A stretch of DNA of 47,134 nucleotides from Microcaldota archaeon (GTDB lineage Archaea > Micrarchaeota > Micrarchaeia > Norongarragalinales > JACRGE01). Positions within the stretch are counted from its first letter, which is position 1; each line of letters opens with the position of its first letter. This document shows, piece by piece, positions 17,539 to 26,380 of this stretch. The stretch covers positions 1 through 47,134 of the forward strand of contig JACRGE010000034.1 in assembly GCA_016212465.1 (NCBI GenBank). The letters run 5' to 3'. Made by a program: the position numbers and the translations under genes. A model generated the notes under the pieces. It saw only the letters and a list, made by a program, of their open reading frames with translations, made no database searches and had not been told where the DNA came from.

Positions 17539-18594
17539 TCACGCTGGTTCTATCCTCCTTATTATGAACAGGATGAGTCCCATCGCCGCAAACACGAGGA
17601 GGAAACTGATGTAGACGATGCTCATCGGAATCTTGCCGGCGAAAATCGGGAGCTGTATGATGGCTGACAGAATCGTGATGGTAACAGGTGCAACCACTGC
17701 AACCATTATGAACACTACGTTGATAATGTTCAGTTTTTCAGTGAAATCCCGTATGAGCATCCTCGTCTCAAACGAAACATCTGAGGCGATTCCCGACATG
17801 ATGTCGGAAAGGTTTCCGCCAGTCCTCAAAGCCCTGTTCATCTGCATAATGGTTTTCTTCAATCCCTTTGAGCGAGTTGAGTAAGCGAGTTTCATGAACG
17901 CTTCTTCAGTGTTCATCCCGCCATCAATGTCCCGCAACACTTTTTTGATTTCCATGCTGAGCAACCCGTAATCAGCTTCAGCAATGGACTGCAACGCCCT
18001 GTGAAAGCTTACGCCAGACTTCAGTTGGGTTGCGAGGTGCCTCAACGCAAAGGGAAGCTCCCTGTCTATCTTGAATGCGCGGTTGGTTGCCCTCATGGAA
18101 GGATAGAGGAGCGCAAGCAAGGACAAGCCGATGAAAACAAACAAGCCGATTAAGGGTGCTAGCGCAGCCAGGGATATGTCCGCGATTGCAACGCCCAAGG
18201 TGATGAGAAGCAACATGATCAACAAGGAGGAAAGCAAGGCAATGGATGAAACTGCCACCAGGTATGCCTCCACGCTGAGGTCAATGCCTGCAGCCGCAAG
18301 ATCGACTTTCATGTTTTTTGTGACTGGAATGGAGGAAAGGAATTCAGCTATCCTCAGTATAACTCCCTGCAAGGAAGAGTATACTCTTCCAACCAAGGCA
18401 AGCCCCTTTGCCGTAAATGTCTCGGAACTGACTTTTGAAAAGTCAAGCGGCAATTCCTTGGACTGGCCTTCAAGCCTTGCCTTCAGCTCTGCGACCTTTC
18501 CTGCTGGAGCTGGTGCAACAGGCCTCTCTTTTTCCTTGAGCCTGCTTATTATCTTCTCGAGCTTTTCCTTTTCTTTATCCACTTCCTTATCCAT
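17539..18594 (-). CDS. Type II secretion F / TadC-like pilus assembly membrane protein (paralogue)
   Basis: LPFALRHLATQLKSGVSFHRALQSIA and RTGGNLSDIMSGIASDVSFETRMLIRDFTEKLN; adjacent to the other TadC-like gene. Confidence 0.85.
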   Translation of the reverse strand: MDKEVDKEKEKLEKIISRLKEKERPVAPAPAGKVAELKARLEGQSKELPLDFSKVSSETFTAKGLALVGRVYSSLQGVILRIAEFLSSIPVTKNMKVDLAAAGIDLSVEAYLVAVSSIALLSSLLIMLLLITLGVAIADISLAALAPLIGLFVFIGLSLLALLYPSMRATNRAFKIDRELPFALRHLATQLKSGVSFHRALQSIAEADYGLLSMEIKKVLRDIDGGMNTEEAFMKLAYSTRSKGLKKTIMQMNRALRTGGNLSDIMSGIASDVSFETRMLIRDFTEKLNIINVVFIMVAVVAPVTITILSAIIQLPIFAGKIPMSIVYISFLLVFAAMGLILFIIRRIEPA

Positions 18595-18822
18595 TTAAAT
18601 GACCATCCATTTGATTTTGCACCAACAGCCTAAGACCCCTTCCATGTTTTTATTAACTAAATCCTTTCTTCAATTTAATCGCCTTCGTCAACCTTGTATT
18701 ATCCAAGCAATAATGTTAAAATAATTTTTTGATGTTCTTTCAACCTATTTCTTTTCTTATTTTAATGTCCTGGGTTTTTGTTTTTACAGCCTCTATTCAA
18801 GCAATCAAGAAATATTGAACGC

Positions 18823-20391
18823 TCACGTCTTCAGCTTCTTCTTCAACACGTAGTTTTGGGTGATTTCGCAAACGGAATTGATGTCGCGAACGCCTTTCTT
18901 GCTCATTTCCTTGAGTTTGTTCTCTCGCTCAGAGAGCTCTTCCAAGAGTTCTTTCTTCGTCAAGCCCGTGTACTTCGTAAGCAACTGCAGGAAATTGGAT
19001 GAAAACTCTGTCTTCTCTTGCGTGTCCTTGAGCGGGTTCCAGGAGTAAAGCGTTTGCAACTCGAGCTTGTCGTTATTGCCCGCAATCACTTCAGTCAGCT
19101 CAGTGATTCTCCGAATGGTTCCCCGCTTCCTGTCGTGAATCCTTTGCTCCATGAGAATGAAATTCAGTGCAGAGAGCATGACGTGGGGAACGCTGATGGG
19201 CGGACTTTCAAGCCGGACGAGAGTCTCCCTGGCTGAATTAGAGTGCACTGTCCCCAAACAACCCTTGTGGCCTGTGTTCATGGCAGCGAACATCGTGAAC
19301 CCCTCTGCTCCACGGATTTCGCCCACAATGATTCTATCCGGTCTCATCCTCAACGAATTCTTTACTAAGTCGTTCATCGTGATTTCGCCTGTTCCCTCCA
19401 GTCCAGGAGGCCTGGTTTCAAAGCGGACGAGATGCGGGAGGGGCAGGTTCAACTCCGCTGTGTCTTCTATTGTAACAATGCGTTCGTCTGCAGGGACGAA
19501 GGAAGCCAAGACGTTGAGGGTCGTGGTCTTGCCTGCGGCAGTTCCTCCAGCAACCAGTATGTTTGCAGGATAAGCTCCGAGCCCATCAACGCACATCCAA
19601 AGAAAGGCAGCGAGCTCGCTGCTCAATGTATTCAGGTTAATCAAATCGATTATCGTGAACGGGTCCTTCCTGAATTTCCTTAAGCTCAACGTGGAGCCGT
19701 CGAGGCTAATCGGAGGAAGGGTTGCGTTCACTCTTGTTCCATCAGGCAGCCTGGCGTCAAGCAACGGAACCTGGAAATCAATTCTCCTTCCAACGATGCG
19801 CGCAACTCGTTCTATAAGGTTTCTGATGTCTTTGTCTTCGTAGAAAACGATGTTGGTTTTCATCATCTCATATTTCCTGTGGTGCACGTAAACAGGTCTG
19901 TTGGAGCCTATAATCAGGATGTCTTCCAGGTTGTCGTCCCTCACCAAAGCATCTATGAGGCCATAGCCGATCATTTCCTTGACAACAGCGTCCGCATAGA
20001 ATTCCTTCGCGTGAATGGGAATCTTTAATTCAGGCGAGGCGTCGATGATCTTCATTATCCTGTCAAAGTATTTTCTCCGTCTCTCCTCTTCTGTCCCGAA
20101 GTACCCTGGCTCTGTTTCAATGACGCTGGCAGCGATTTCAACCAATGCTTCTATGAGCGCCTTTTCCTCCCCTCTATAGTGTGGAACCGGGACTTCGTAC
20201 TTGAAGAGCGGGTCTCCTTGGACCTTGTATATTCTGACATCGCCATATGAGTCAACAAGAGTCTTTTCCTCTTTTTTTTCTTCTGGAACTGCCTCTTTTT
20301 TCTCTGCTTCCTTTTCAGCAGTAGCGATTGCTTGCGCCTTGCGTTCTTCCTTTGCTTTCTTGAGGAGTTCTTCGAGGTAACTCATGCTCAT
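18823..20391 (-). CDS. Type II/IV secretion ATPase (TadA/VirB11/PilB-like)
   Basis: Walker A AGGTAAGKTTTLN, Asp box TIEDTAELNLPLPHLVRFETRP, Walker B RMRPDRIIVGEIRGAEGFTMFAAMNTGHKGCLGTVHSN. Confidence 0.93.
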   Translation of the reverse strand: MSMSYLEELLKKAKEERKAQAIATAEKEAEKKEAVPEEKKEEKTLVDSYGDVRIYKVQGDPLFKYEVPVPHYRGEEKALIEALVEIAASVIETEPGYFGTEEERRRKYFDRIMKIIDASPELKIPIHAKEFYADAVVKEMIGYGLIDALVRDDNLEDILIIGSNRPVYVHHRKYEMMKTNIVFYEDKDIRNLIERVARIVGRRIDFQVPLLDARLPDGTRVNATLPPISLDGSTLSLRKFRKDPFTIIDLINLNTLSSELAAFLWMCVDGLGAYPANILVAGGTAAGKTTTLNVLASFVPADERIVTIEDTAELNLPLPHLVRFETRPPGLEGTGEITMNDLVKNSLRMRPDRIIVGEIRGAEGFTMFAAMNTGHKGCLGTVHSNSARETLVRLESPPISVPHVMLSALNFILMEQRIHDRKRGTIRRITELTEVIAGNNDKLELQTLYSWNPLKDTQEKTEFSSNFLQLLTKYTGLTKKELLEELSERENKLKEMSKKGVRDINSVCEITQNYVLKKKLKT

Positions 20392-20395
20392 CACT

Positions 20396-21454
20396 TCAAG
20401 ACGCGGTTGGTCCGCTGATGCTGACTGTAAGCTCTCTCTTCGGCGGACATGCATGGGAGACTATGAGCTTGCCGAAAGTACTCTCAGTAACAGGCGCGAT
20501 CTGGACCCAGAAGTTGAGCTCTTCGCCTGGCGGGATAGAGTTTGCGTCAAATGAAATCAGTTTAACTAGCTCCGCAAGATTGTCCGACACTTTTACTGAG
20601 AGCTCCGTGATTTCACTTTCCCCCAAATTCTTTATTCTGACAAGGTTTGTACAAGGTGGATTCCTGCAATCGATGTTTCCGCCTTCCGGCGAGATGACGG
20701 AAAGCTGAGGTTTGTCAGTGGTTGTCAGAGAAACTGGAATGGAAACCTCCGTGTACTTAATCCTCAACTCTCCCTTCACCTTGCCTTTACTACCTAGTGC
20801 AACCACTGGGACTTGAAAGTTACTCTCGCCCTTTGGCCCCAGCGGGCTCGGCTGGGTTTTAATCAACCTCTCCAGCTCGCCAGTGCCCACGAACTCTACA
20901 CTCGCTGAAGCGTCTCCTTTGTTCTTTACAGTGACGGTTAACATCTTCGTGCAGCCTGCGCCCACTGTCACATCAATGGACGGCGCGTTTTCTATTGCAA
21001 GATCCCAGTTCCTTGGAACCTCAATTGTTTCTGACTTGCTTTCGCCTGAAGCCAGGCTAATGGTTCTCGGTATACCCGCGTAGTTCGACCCGACGTCGGC
21101 CACTATCGTAAGGTCCTTTTCAGATGGAACCAAAAACTCTGCAATTCCCTTTTCAGTCATCTTGGATTCTATATTATTGCACATGAAGAAAAGAAAGCAG
21201 TTCCTTGCAGTTTCCCCATCCTCTAGGATCTCTACGGTTCCATCCAACGCTTTTCCCGAGTCTTTTTCAACCAATGCAACTGTGAGGGTGGCTGGCTTTG
21301 GATACAAGAAAAAATACCAGACCAGAGAAAGCAATATGATTACAAGGATGGAGAACTTGATTACGCCGAATCTGCGAATCCAAAGAGCCAAGTCTGAAAA
21401 GGCGTTTTTCACCTTGTCCAGGAAGCCTTCTTCAAAACCGTATTCCTCTTCCAT
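20396..21454 (-). CDS. Single-TM protein with tandem Ig-like (CARDB-like) domains
   Basis: TM near the N-terminus, then beta-rich segments (LTVTVKNKGDASASVEF; NLVRIKNLGESEITELSVKV). Directly upstream of the secretion ATPase. Confidence 0.65.
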   Translation of the reverse strand: MEEEYGFEEGFLDKVKNAFSDLALWIRRFGVIKFSILVIILLSLVWYFFLYPKPATLTVALVEKDSGKALDGTVEILEDGETARNCFLFFMCNNIESKMTEKGIAEFLVPSEKDLTIVADVGSNYAGIPRTISLASGESKSETIEVPRNWDLAIENAPSIDVTVGAGCTKMLTVTVKNKGDASASVEFVGTGELERLIKTQPSPLGPKGESNFQVPVVALGSKGKVKGELRIKYTEVSIPVSLTTTDKPQLSVISPEGGNIDCRNPPCTNLVRIKNLGESEITELSVKVSDNLAELVKLISFDANSIPPGEELNFWVQIAPVTESTFGKLIVSHACPPKRELTVSISGPTAS

Positions 21455-21666
21455 GAACTGATTAATGGAAGGTAGTATAAAATCATTTTGAATTAAAGAT
21501 TTTTACCCTCCTGAAAATTAAGTTTTGTATCCCCGCTTATAAGCAAAATTCTCACTCCTCGAACCCCCCACAGCAACCTATTATTACCAAGCATCCATAT
21601 TATCTACTGGATTATCCCTTTTCTCACAAATTAAGAAGCGATAGAACCATTTTAACAGGGATTGGA

Positions 21667-22710
21667 ATGAGAATCATTCATTTTGACAAAAGGAATAATG
21701 AAATGAAGTTAGAGCCCGAGAGCTTGGAGGACCTTTGGTATCTCACCAAGGTAGTGGAGCCAGGTGACAAGGCGATTGCGCGCTCGCTGAGGCGGTTCAA
21801 GATAGAGCTTGAGCGAGCAGAATCAGGGGAAAAAAAGCCAGTTTTGATTGAGTTGAATGTGGAGTCCGTTGAGTTCTCGGAGAGCATGAACAAACTGCGT
21901 TTAACAGGCAAAATCCTTGCAGGCACTCCAGAAGAATACGTTTCTGTAGGTTCCCACCATACGCTTGACATTGAACCGCACCATTCCTTCACTTTGAAAA
22001 AAGAGTTTGGTCCCTATCACCTCAAGGTACTTGAAGAGGCGAAAAGAAGTGCGAGGCAGCCTGTGATACAGCTTGTTGTGATGGATGATGAAAAGGCTAC
22101 TGTCTGCTCTCTTGAAAGAAGAGGCCTGTCTCCCTTCATAGAGATTCAGAGCCGCGCGAGGAAACGAGATCCAGAGTCCTACGAGGAGTTCAGGAAGAAG
22201 TACTTCTCTGAACTCATGAAATTAGTTGAAGAAGGCAAGAGGAAAACCATTATTGCGGGCCCTGGCTTTGCGAAAGAAGATTTCAAGAAATATGTCGCAG
22301 AAAAGAAGCCCAAGTTGATTTCAAACATGATCTTCGAGCACGTGAGCTCCTCTGAAAGAAGTGGGGTTTATGAACTCCTGAAGAAAGGCGTGGTGGAAAG
22401 GGTTTTTGGAGAACAGAAGCTGGAAGAGGAATTTATTGCTCTTGAGAAACTGAAGAAAAGCATTGCGTCCGAGGATGGGCTTGCCTGTTATGGCGTGGAT
22501 GAAGTGAAAAACGCAGTTGAATTGAATGCTGTTGAAGAAATCCTTGTGCTAGACGAGCTATTGCGGAAAAACAAGGAGGCCCAGGAGCTAGTTGAAAAAG
22601 CGGAAAAGAAAGGCGCTAAGATATTAGTCTTCGATTCAGGAGACGAAGCCGGCCAGGAGTTCAAGACCTATAAGCTAGCTGCATTGCTGAGGTTCAGAAC
22701 TAGCTACTGA
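21667..22710 (+). CDS. pelA: Pelota/Dom34 ribosome rescue factor
   Basis: MRIIHFDKRNNEMKLEPESLEDLWYLTKVVEPGD; GSHHTLDIEPHHSFTLKKE; IIAGPGFAKEDFKKY; ILVFDSGDEAGQEF. Confidence 0.95.
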   Translation: MRIIHFDKRNNEMKLEPESLEDLWYLTKVVEPGDKAIARSLRRFKIELERAESGEKKPVLIELNVESVEFSESMNKLRLTGKILAGTPEEYVSVGSHHTLDIEPHHSFTLKKEFGPYHLKVLEEAKRSARQPVIQLVVMDDEKATVCSLERRGLSPFIEIQSRARKRDPESYEEFRKKYFSELMKLVEEGKRKTIIAGPGFAKEDFKKYVAEKKPKLISNMIFEHVSSSERSGVYELLKKGVVERVFGEQKLEEEFIALEKLKKSIASEDGLACYGVDEVKNAVELNAVEEILVLDELLRKNKEAQELVEKAEKKGAKILVFDSGDEAGQEFKTYKLAALLRFRTSY

Positions 22711-22713
22711 CTC

Positions 22714-22774
22714 CCCTCCTCTTCTTATGGATGGACCGTTGAATACGCTGTAGGCAAGAATAAAAAGAGGAGGG
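22714..22774. terminator. Inverted repeat between convergent genes, possible bidirectional terminator
   Basis: CCCTCCTCTT (22714-22723) / AAGAGGAGGG (22765-22774), 10-bp perfect stem between two convergent genes. Confidence 0.4.
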
Positions 22775-22792
22775 TAGGGGAACCTTGGTTCC

Positions 22793-23011
22793 TCATACGC
22801 TGATTTCGGTGATTTTCTCCTTAACCGAGGGTGGTCCCCGCTTGGCTGATTGGTAGTAGAGAGCTACAAGCAAGAAGAAGAGGAATATGCTTATGAGGAC
22901 GCCTCCCATGAACAATACTGCTGTTGCTGTGAAAAACAACAGGTATACATAGCCATAACCCTGCGTGCTCTGTTGCTCAACCTCTGTAGTGCCTTCCTTG
23001 TACACAGCCAT
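22793..23011 (-). CDS. 72-aa small membrane protein
   Basis: ATG 23011, one long or two short hydrophobic segments; lies just downstream of RNA-like element B. Confidence 0.55.
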   Translation of the reverse strand: MAVYKEGTTEVEQQSTQGYGYVYLLFFTATAVLFMGGVLISIFLFFLLVALYYQSAKRGPPSVKEKITEISV

Positions 23012-23029
23012 CCCTGGGGGTTTGAGACG

Positions 23030-23110
23030 GGATTGCCTTCGGTGGGAATCAAGAGTGCAAGTAACGGATTACCTCCTTGGGGTTGCCTCTTTATTTCCCA
23101 CCAGCAATCC
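23030..23110 (-). ncRNA. Putative structured RNA/5'-leader element B (same family as 2034-2096)
   Basis: Nested stems on the minus strand: GGATTGC/GCAATCC (23104-23110/23030-23036), GGTGGGAA/TTCCCACC (23095-23102/23041-23048), AAGAG.GCAA/TTGC.A.CTCTT (23083-23091/23051-23060); core GCAACCCCAAGGAGGT (23071-23086 reversed). Confidence 0.5.
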
Positions 23111-23162
23111 AAAAACAATTTCTCCCCCTCACTGCCTTAGGCAAAAATATCACATTACACAC

Positions 23163-23172
23163 ATATATAAGC
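23163..23172 (-). promoter_or_regulatory. TATA-like box upstream of element B
   Basis: Minus strand reads cttatatatg, ~50-60 nt upstream of element B; would give a long leader for the 72-aa gene. Confidence 0.35.
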
Positions 23173-23334
23173 TTTTCGTTTTTGGACAATTTAATGGTAT
23201 TTCAAACAAAAAATACAAAAATCATACAATTCAAACTTACTATTGAATTGCTCTCGTATTTTCAAACAAACCAGTAGAAAAGTTTATTAACTTGTTGGTT
23301 TATACTGTCTTAACGCGTTTTTTGGGGTTGTGGA

Positions 23335-24057
23335 GTGAACGGAATAAATTCAAAGTACAATATTACCGAAGCAACTGTTGAGGTATTGGAAGCATTGCCG
23401 TGTTTAAAAATCCCTCTTCGTTACGACTTGCTTAATCTATCAGCCTTGGCTAGATTCATTAAGCCAGCTGTTGAAAAGAAGATGAAGGGCTCAAGCATCG
23501 GAATCGATGCAATCACAATCGCAATCAGAAGGTACGCTGAAGCAGTTTCAAAGGCAGAAGCCCCCAACAACGTCCTTGACGTCATAAAAGGAAGCAGGCT
23601 TACATTTGGAACTGACTTGTCTATGGTTCATCTCAAGAGAACTCCCGAACTCTACCTGAAGCTCATTGAGTTGAGCAAGACTGTGAACTGGTACGCAGGC
23701 GAGCGGATGTACATCATCCAGAGGACCGACGACATGTCTGTCGTAGTAACACCTCGTTTTATGCAATTGCTTAGGACTCTGGTGAGCTCTCCTCAAGAGA
23801 TTCTTGGAGAACGAGAGGACCTGGCGATCATCACCGCTTATACGCCCCCAAAATCACTTGAGACCCCGGGAGTGATTGCGTATTTCGCGAACCTGCTTGC
23901 AGAAACTGGCGTCAACATCCTCCTTACCTTCTCTACCTTCTACACGATTTCTTTCGTGATTGAAGCGGAGGACGCTGGAAGGGCTTACGAAAAGCTCTCT
24001 ATCGCAATAAAGAATGTGCAGGCAGTTTCAACAGACTCAACTGAGACTGTCCCATAA
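23335..24057 (+). CDS. ACT-domain-like regulatory protein
   Basis: C-terminal LAIITAYTPPKSLETPGVIAYFANLLAETGVNILLTFSTFYTISFVIEAEDAGRAYEKL fits an ACT-like fold; GTG start. Confidence 0.6.
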   Translation: MNGINSKYNITEATVEVLEALPCLKIPLRYDLLNLSALARFIKPAVEKKMKGSSIGIDAITIAIRRYAEAVSKAEAPNNVLDVIKGSRLTFGTDLSMVHLKRTPELYLKLIELSKTVNWYAGERMYIIQRTDDMSVVVTPRFMQLLRTLVSSPQEILGEREDLAIITAYTPPKSLETPGVIAYFANLLAETGVNILLTFSTFYTISFVIEAEDAGRAYEKLSIAIKNVQAVSTDSTETVP

Positions 24058-24084
24058 TTCCTGCTTTTAATTCCTTAAAACAAT

Positions 24085-26154
24085 TTATTTAACGGAATCC
24101 AGGAAATCAAAATAAGGCTGGACATACTGGGACCAGTATTGAATAGGATTCTTTACAGGAACGAGTTCACTGGTGCCTGAGCTTGCCGGGTTCCTTCCTT
24201 CGGGAAGCGCAAAGAGCTCATGGTTGTAGAAAATAACTCCCTCTGTTTGCTGGTGGTCCAAGTTACTTAACAAGATCTCTTCAGCTTTATTTCTCTCTCC
24301 AACTGCGAGTAACAGCCTGACGAGATAGGGATTGTCCCTGGGCCAGACGGTCGCCTCATGGTATTCATCATCCCCGTAGAAAACTTTTTTACCCAAATTC
24401 CTCACCAGGGAGCCGAAGAGCTTTCCCTTTCTTCTCACAAAAAGTTTTTCTTCCGCAACACGCGAAGCAGCATTCAATTCCTCTTTTGAAAAAAGGTCAG
24501 GCAGAAGTGAATAGGCGCAGAGCGCCATCGAACTCTCTTCAGCGCCTTTCCCGAATTCGTCGCTTACGATATGCGCCAAGAAGCCGTTTTCTAGGAATTT
24601 TTTCTTAAAAACCCCCTCCGCGCTTTCCCTTATCTCACTCCAGTCCGTTTTGCCGGACAATTTTTCTAATTCCCTGAGACACTTTATCCACAACGCATTG
24701 ACTTCAACCAGATAATACTTTGGGTCAAAGGCTTCTTTTTTCCCTTCTTCTCCTTTTTTACTCATCTCCGCAATCCACTCGACAGGAAGCCTTTTAGGCA
24801 TCCCCGCATAAATTGAGTCAGTCCAACCCCAGTTGGCCGGGCACTTCAGGAGCCCGGTTTCATCCAGCTTCACCGCATCCCCCTTGGAGTACGATTCAAG
24901 CATTTCGGCACTCTTTTCCTCCAGCAAAGCTGCTGTTTTTTTGTCTGCGCTCCTTTTCAGGTATTCCATCGCTACGAGCAGTGAAAGCAGGACTGCGTCA
25001 ACGCTTTTTTCTGCTGAACCAACCTTGGCCGGAAGCAGTCCATCGCTCTGCAGCGCCAAACCAGTGACCACGTTTTTCTTCAAATCCCTTTTTTTTATCG
25101 CGTAGTAAACATCAAAATTGTTGTACAATCCCTCAAGAAGGTCCCTGAACCATACCTCCCTGAACCAAAAACCCCCTGCTTCGGGAAAGACTCCGCCAAA
25201 CTCCGGAATGCCGAATTTGGTGAGTGCTATAAACCTAGCTGAAATCGCTTTGGCTTCGTTTTCCCCCCAAACCTGCTTTGCTTTTTCAAAGTATTTCTTG
25301 AATTTCTTTAAGTCTCTTTGAATCTTCAACACTTCATTCCTTTCATCGTACTCCGCAAGGCTCAGCATGCTTACTTTCTTGACTAGTTCGCTTGCCTTTC
25401 GGCAACTTAAGAAAAGCTCTGCTTCATTTTTCTTCAGTTCAATCTCGAGCTCACCCGCACACAACAACATCCTCATTTCATTCTTAAAGACTGTAAAACC
25501 ATTTCTTTCTTCTCTCGCCCCAGAACCTAGCTTGTAGTTCCAGAGCTGCTCACTCACCCCCAGGAGTATGCTTTTAATGCGGGGGCCTGAAAACATAAGA
25601 CGGTAACCGTTTTTTTCCACAAAGAGTGTTTTTTCCCTCTCATAAACCTTGTATTCCGTCCCCTCAGCTCTTCCATTGGCATCCCTTAAGTCAACCAATG
25701 GTTTTATGATTATGGCATCTGCAGCAAAGTTCGTTCTGAAGCAAACGCGCAATTGAGGGCAATTTCGTTTTCTTAACAGATAGTATTCCACAAGAACTTT
25801 TCCAACAGCTGATCCATTTTCAAATGCCTTGTATTCGTAAACCGCTTTCCAGGGAAATACCTTCACGGTTTCGCCTTCAACCCTGAGAAACCTGTTCTCC
25901 TTCTTTACTCCAAAGAAAATGGCGTCAAGGAATTTGAGGTTCCTTCCGTCTATTAACACAGTAAGCCCCTCATGAGGATAGTCTCTGTTGGGACCTACTA
26001 GATCCTCCAGCCCAGTTGAAAAAACGGACTGGACGAATTCGCAATCCTGTCTCCTCAACGCTATCCTGCAGTTTCTGGCATAGCCCCAATCGGGGTTCTC
26101 TTCCTGCTTTACGTCTGTGAATAGTTCTTCTGGTTTCATCCGCAACCCATTCAT
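24085..26154 (-). CDS. Glycogen debranching-type amylo-alpha-1,6-glucosidase family protein
   Basis: (alpha/alpha)6-type GDE C-terminal motifs (FPEAGGFWFREVWFRDLLEGL; GLLPAKVGS; WGWTDSIYAG; HEATVWPRDNPYLVRLLL); gene context. Confidence 0.75.
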   Translation of the reverse strand: MNGLRMKPEELFTDVKQEENPDWGYARNCRIALRRQDCEFVQSVFSTGLEDLVGPNRDYPHEGLTVLIDGRNLKFLDAIFFGVKKENRFLRVEGETVKVFPWKAVYEYKAFENGSAVGKVLVEYYLLRKRNCPQLRVCFRTNFAADAIIIKPLVDLRDANGRAEGTEYKVYEREKTLFVEKNGYRLMFSGPRIKSILLGVSEQLWNYKLGSGAREERNGFTVFKNEMRMLLCAGELEIELKKNEAELFLSCRKASELVKKVSMLSLAEYDERNEVLKIQRDLKKFKKYFEKAKQVWGENEAKAISARFIALTKFGIPEFGGVFPEAGGFWFREVWFRDLLEGLYNNFDVYYAIKKRDLKKNVVTGLALQSDGLLPAKVGSAEKSVDAVLLSLLVAMEYLKRSADKKTAALLEEKSAEMLESYSKGDAVKLDETGLLKCPANWGWTDSIYAGMPKRLPVEWIAEMSKKGEEGKKEAFDPKYYLVEVNALWIKCLRELEKLSGKTDWSEIRESAEGVFKKKFLENGFLAHIVSDEFGKGAEESSMALCAYSLLPDLFSKEELNAASRVAEEKLFVRRKGKLFGSLVRNLGKKVFYGDDEYHEATVWPRDNPYLVRLLLAVGERNKAEEILLSNLDHQQTEGVIFYNHELFALPEGRNPASSGTSELVPVKNPIQYWSQYVQPYFDFLDSVK

Positions 26155-26366
26155 TCCTTTAATGAGAACTTGAACAACAACGGCGTGTTGCCTAGTATGC
26201 ATGTCTTTCCTTCCCTACCCAGCCATCCCAATGCTCCATAAAGCTCTTTGTCAGTAAGCTTCGTCTTGCTCTTCAACTGCGCTATGTTCATTGGTCCTTT
26301 TTCCTTCAGGGCGTGCCATACGACTCCTGCATTTTTCCCGAAATACTCTTCGACTGTTGGCATTCG
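26151..26366 (-). CDS. Small winged-helix protein (DUF2582-like)
   Basis: MPTVEEYFGKNAGVVWHALKEKGPMNIAQLKSKTKLTDKELYGALGWLGREGK; RBS AAAGGAGGTGA upstream. Confidence 0.75.
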   Translation of the reverse strand, partial: RMPTVEEYFGKNAGVVWHALKEKGPMNIAQLKSKTKLTDKELYGALGWLGREGKTCILGNTPLLFKFSLKE

Positions 26367-26380
26367 TTCACCTCCTTTCT

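Noticed and set aside
22779-22792. GGAACCTTGGTTCC mini-hairpin after the 72-aa gene
   Set aside because: Only a 6-bp stem with a 2-nt loop, too small to interpret on its own; likely part of the convergent terminator region.
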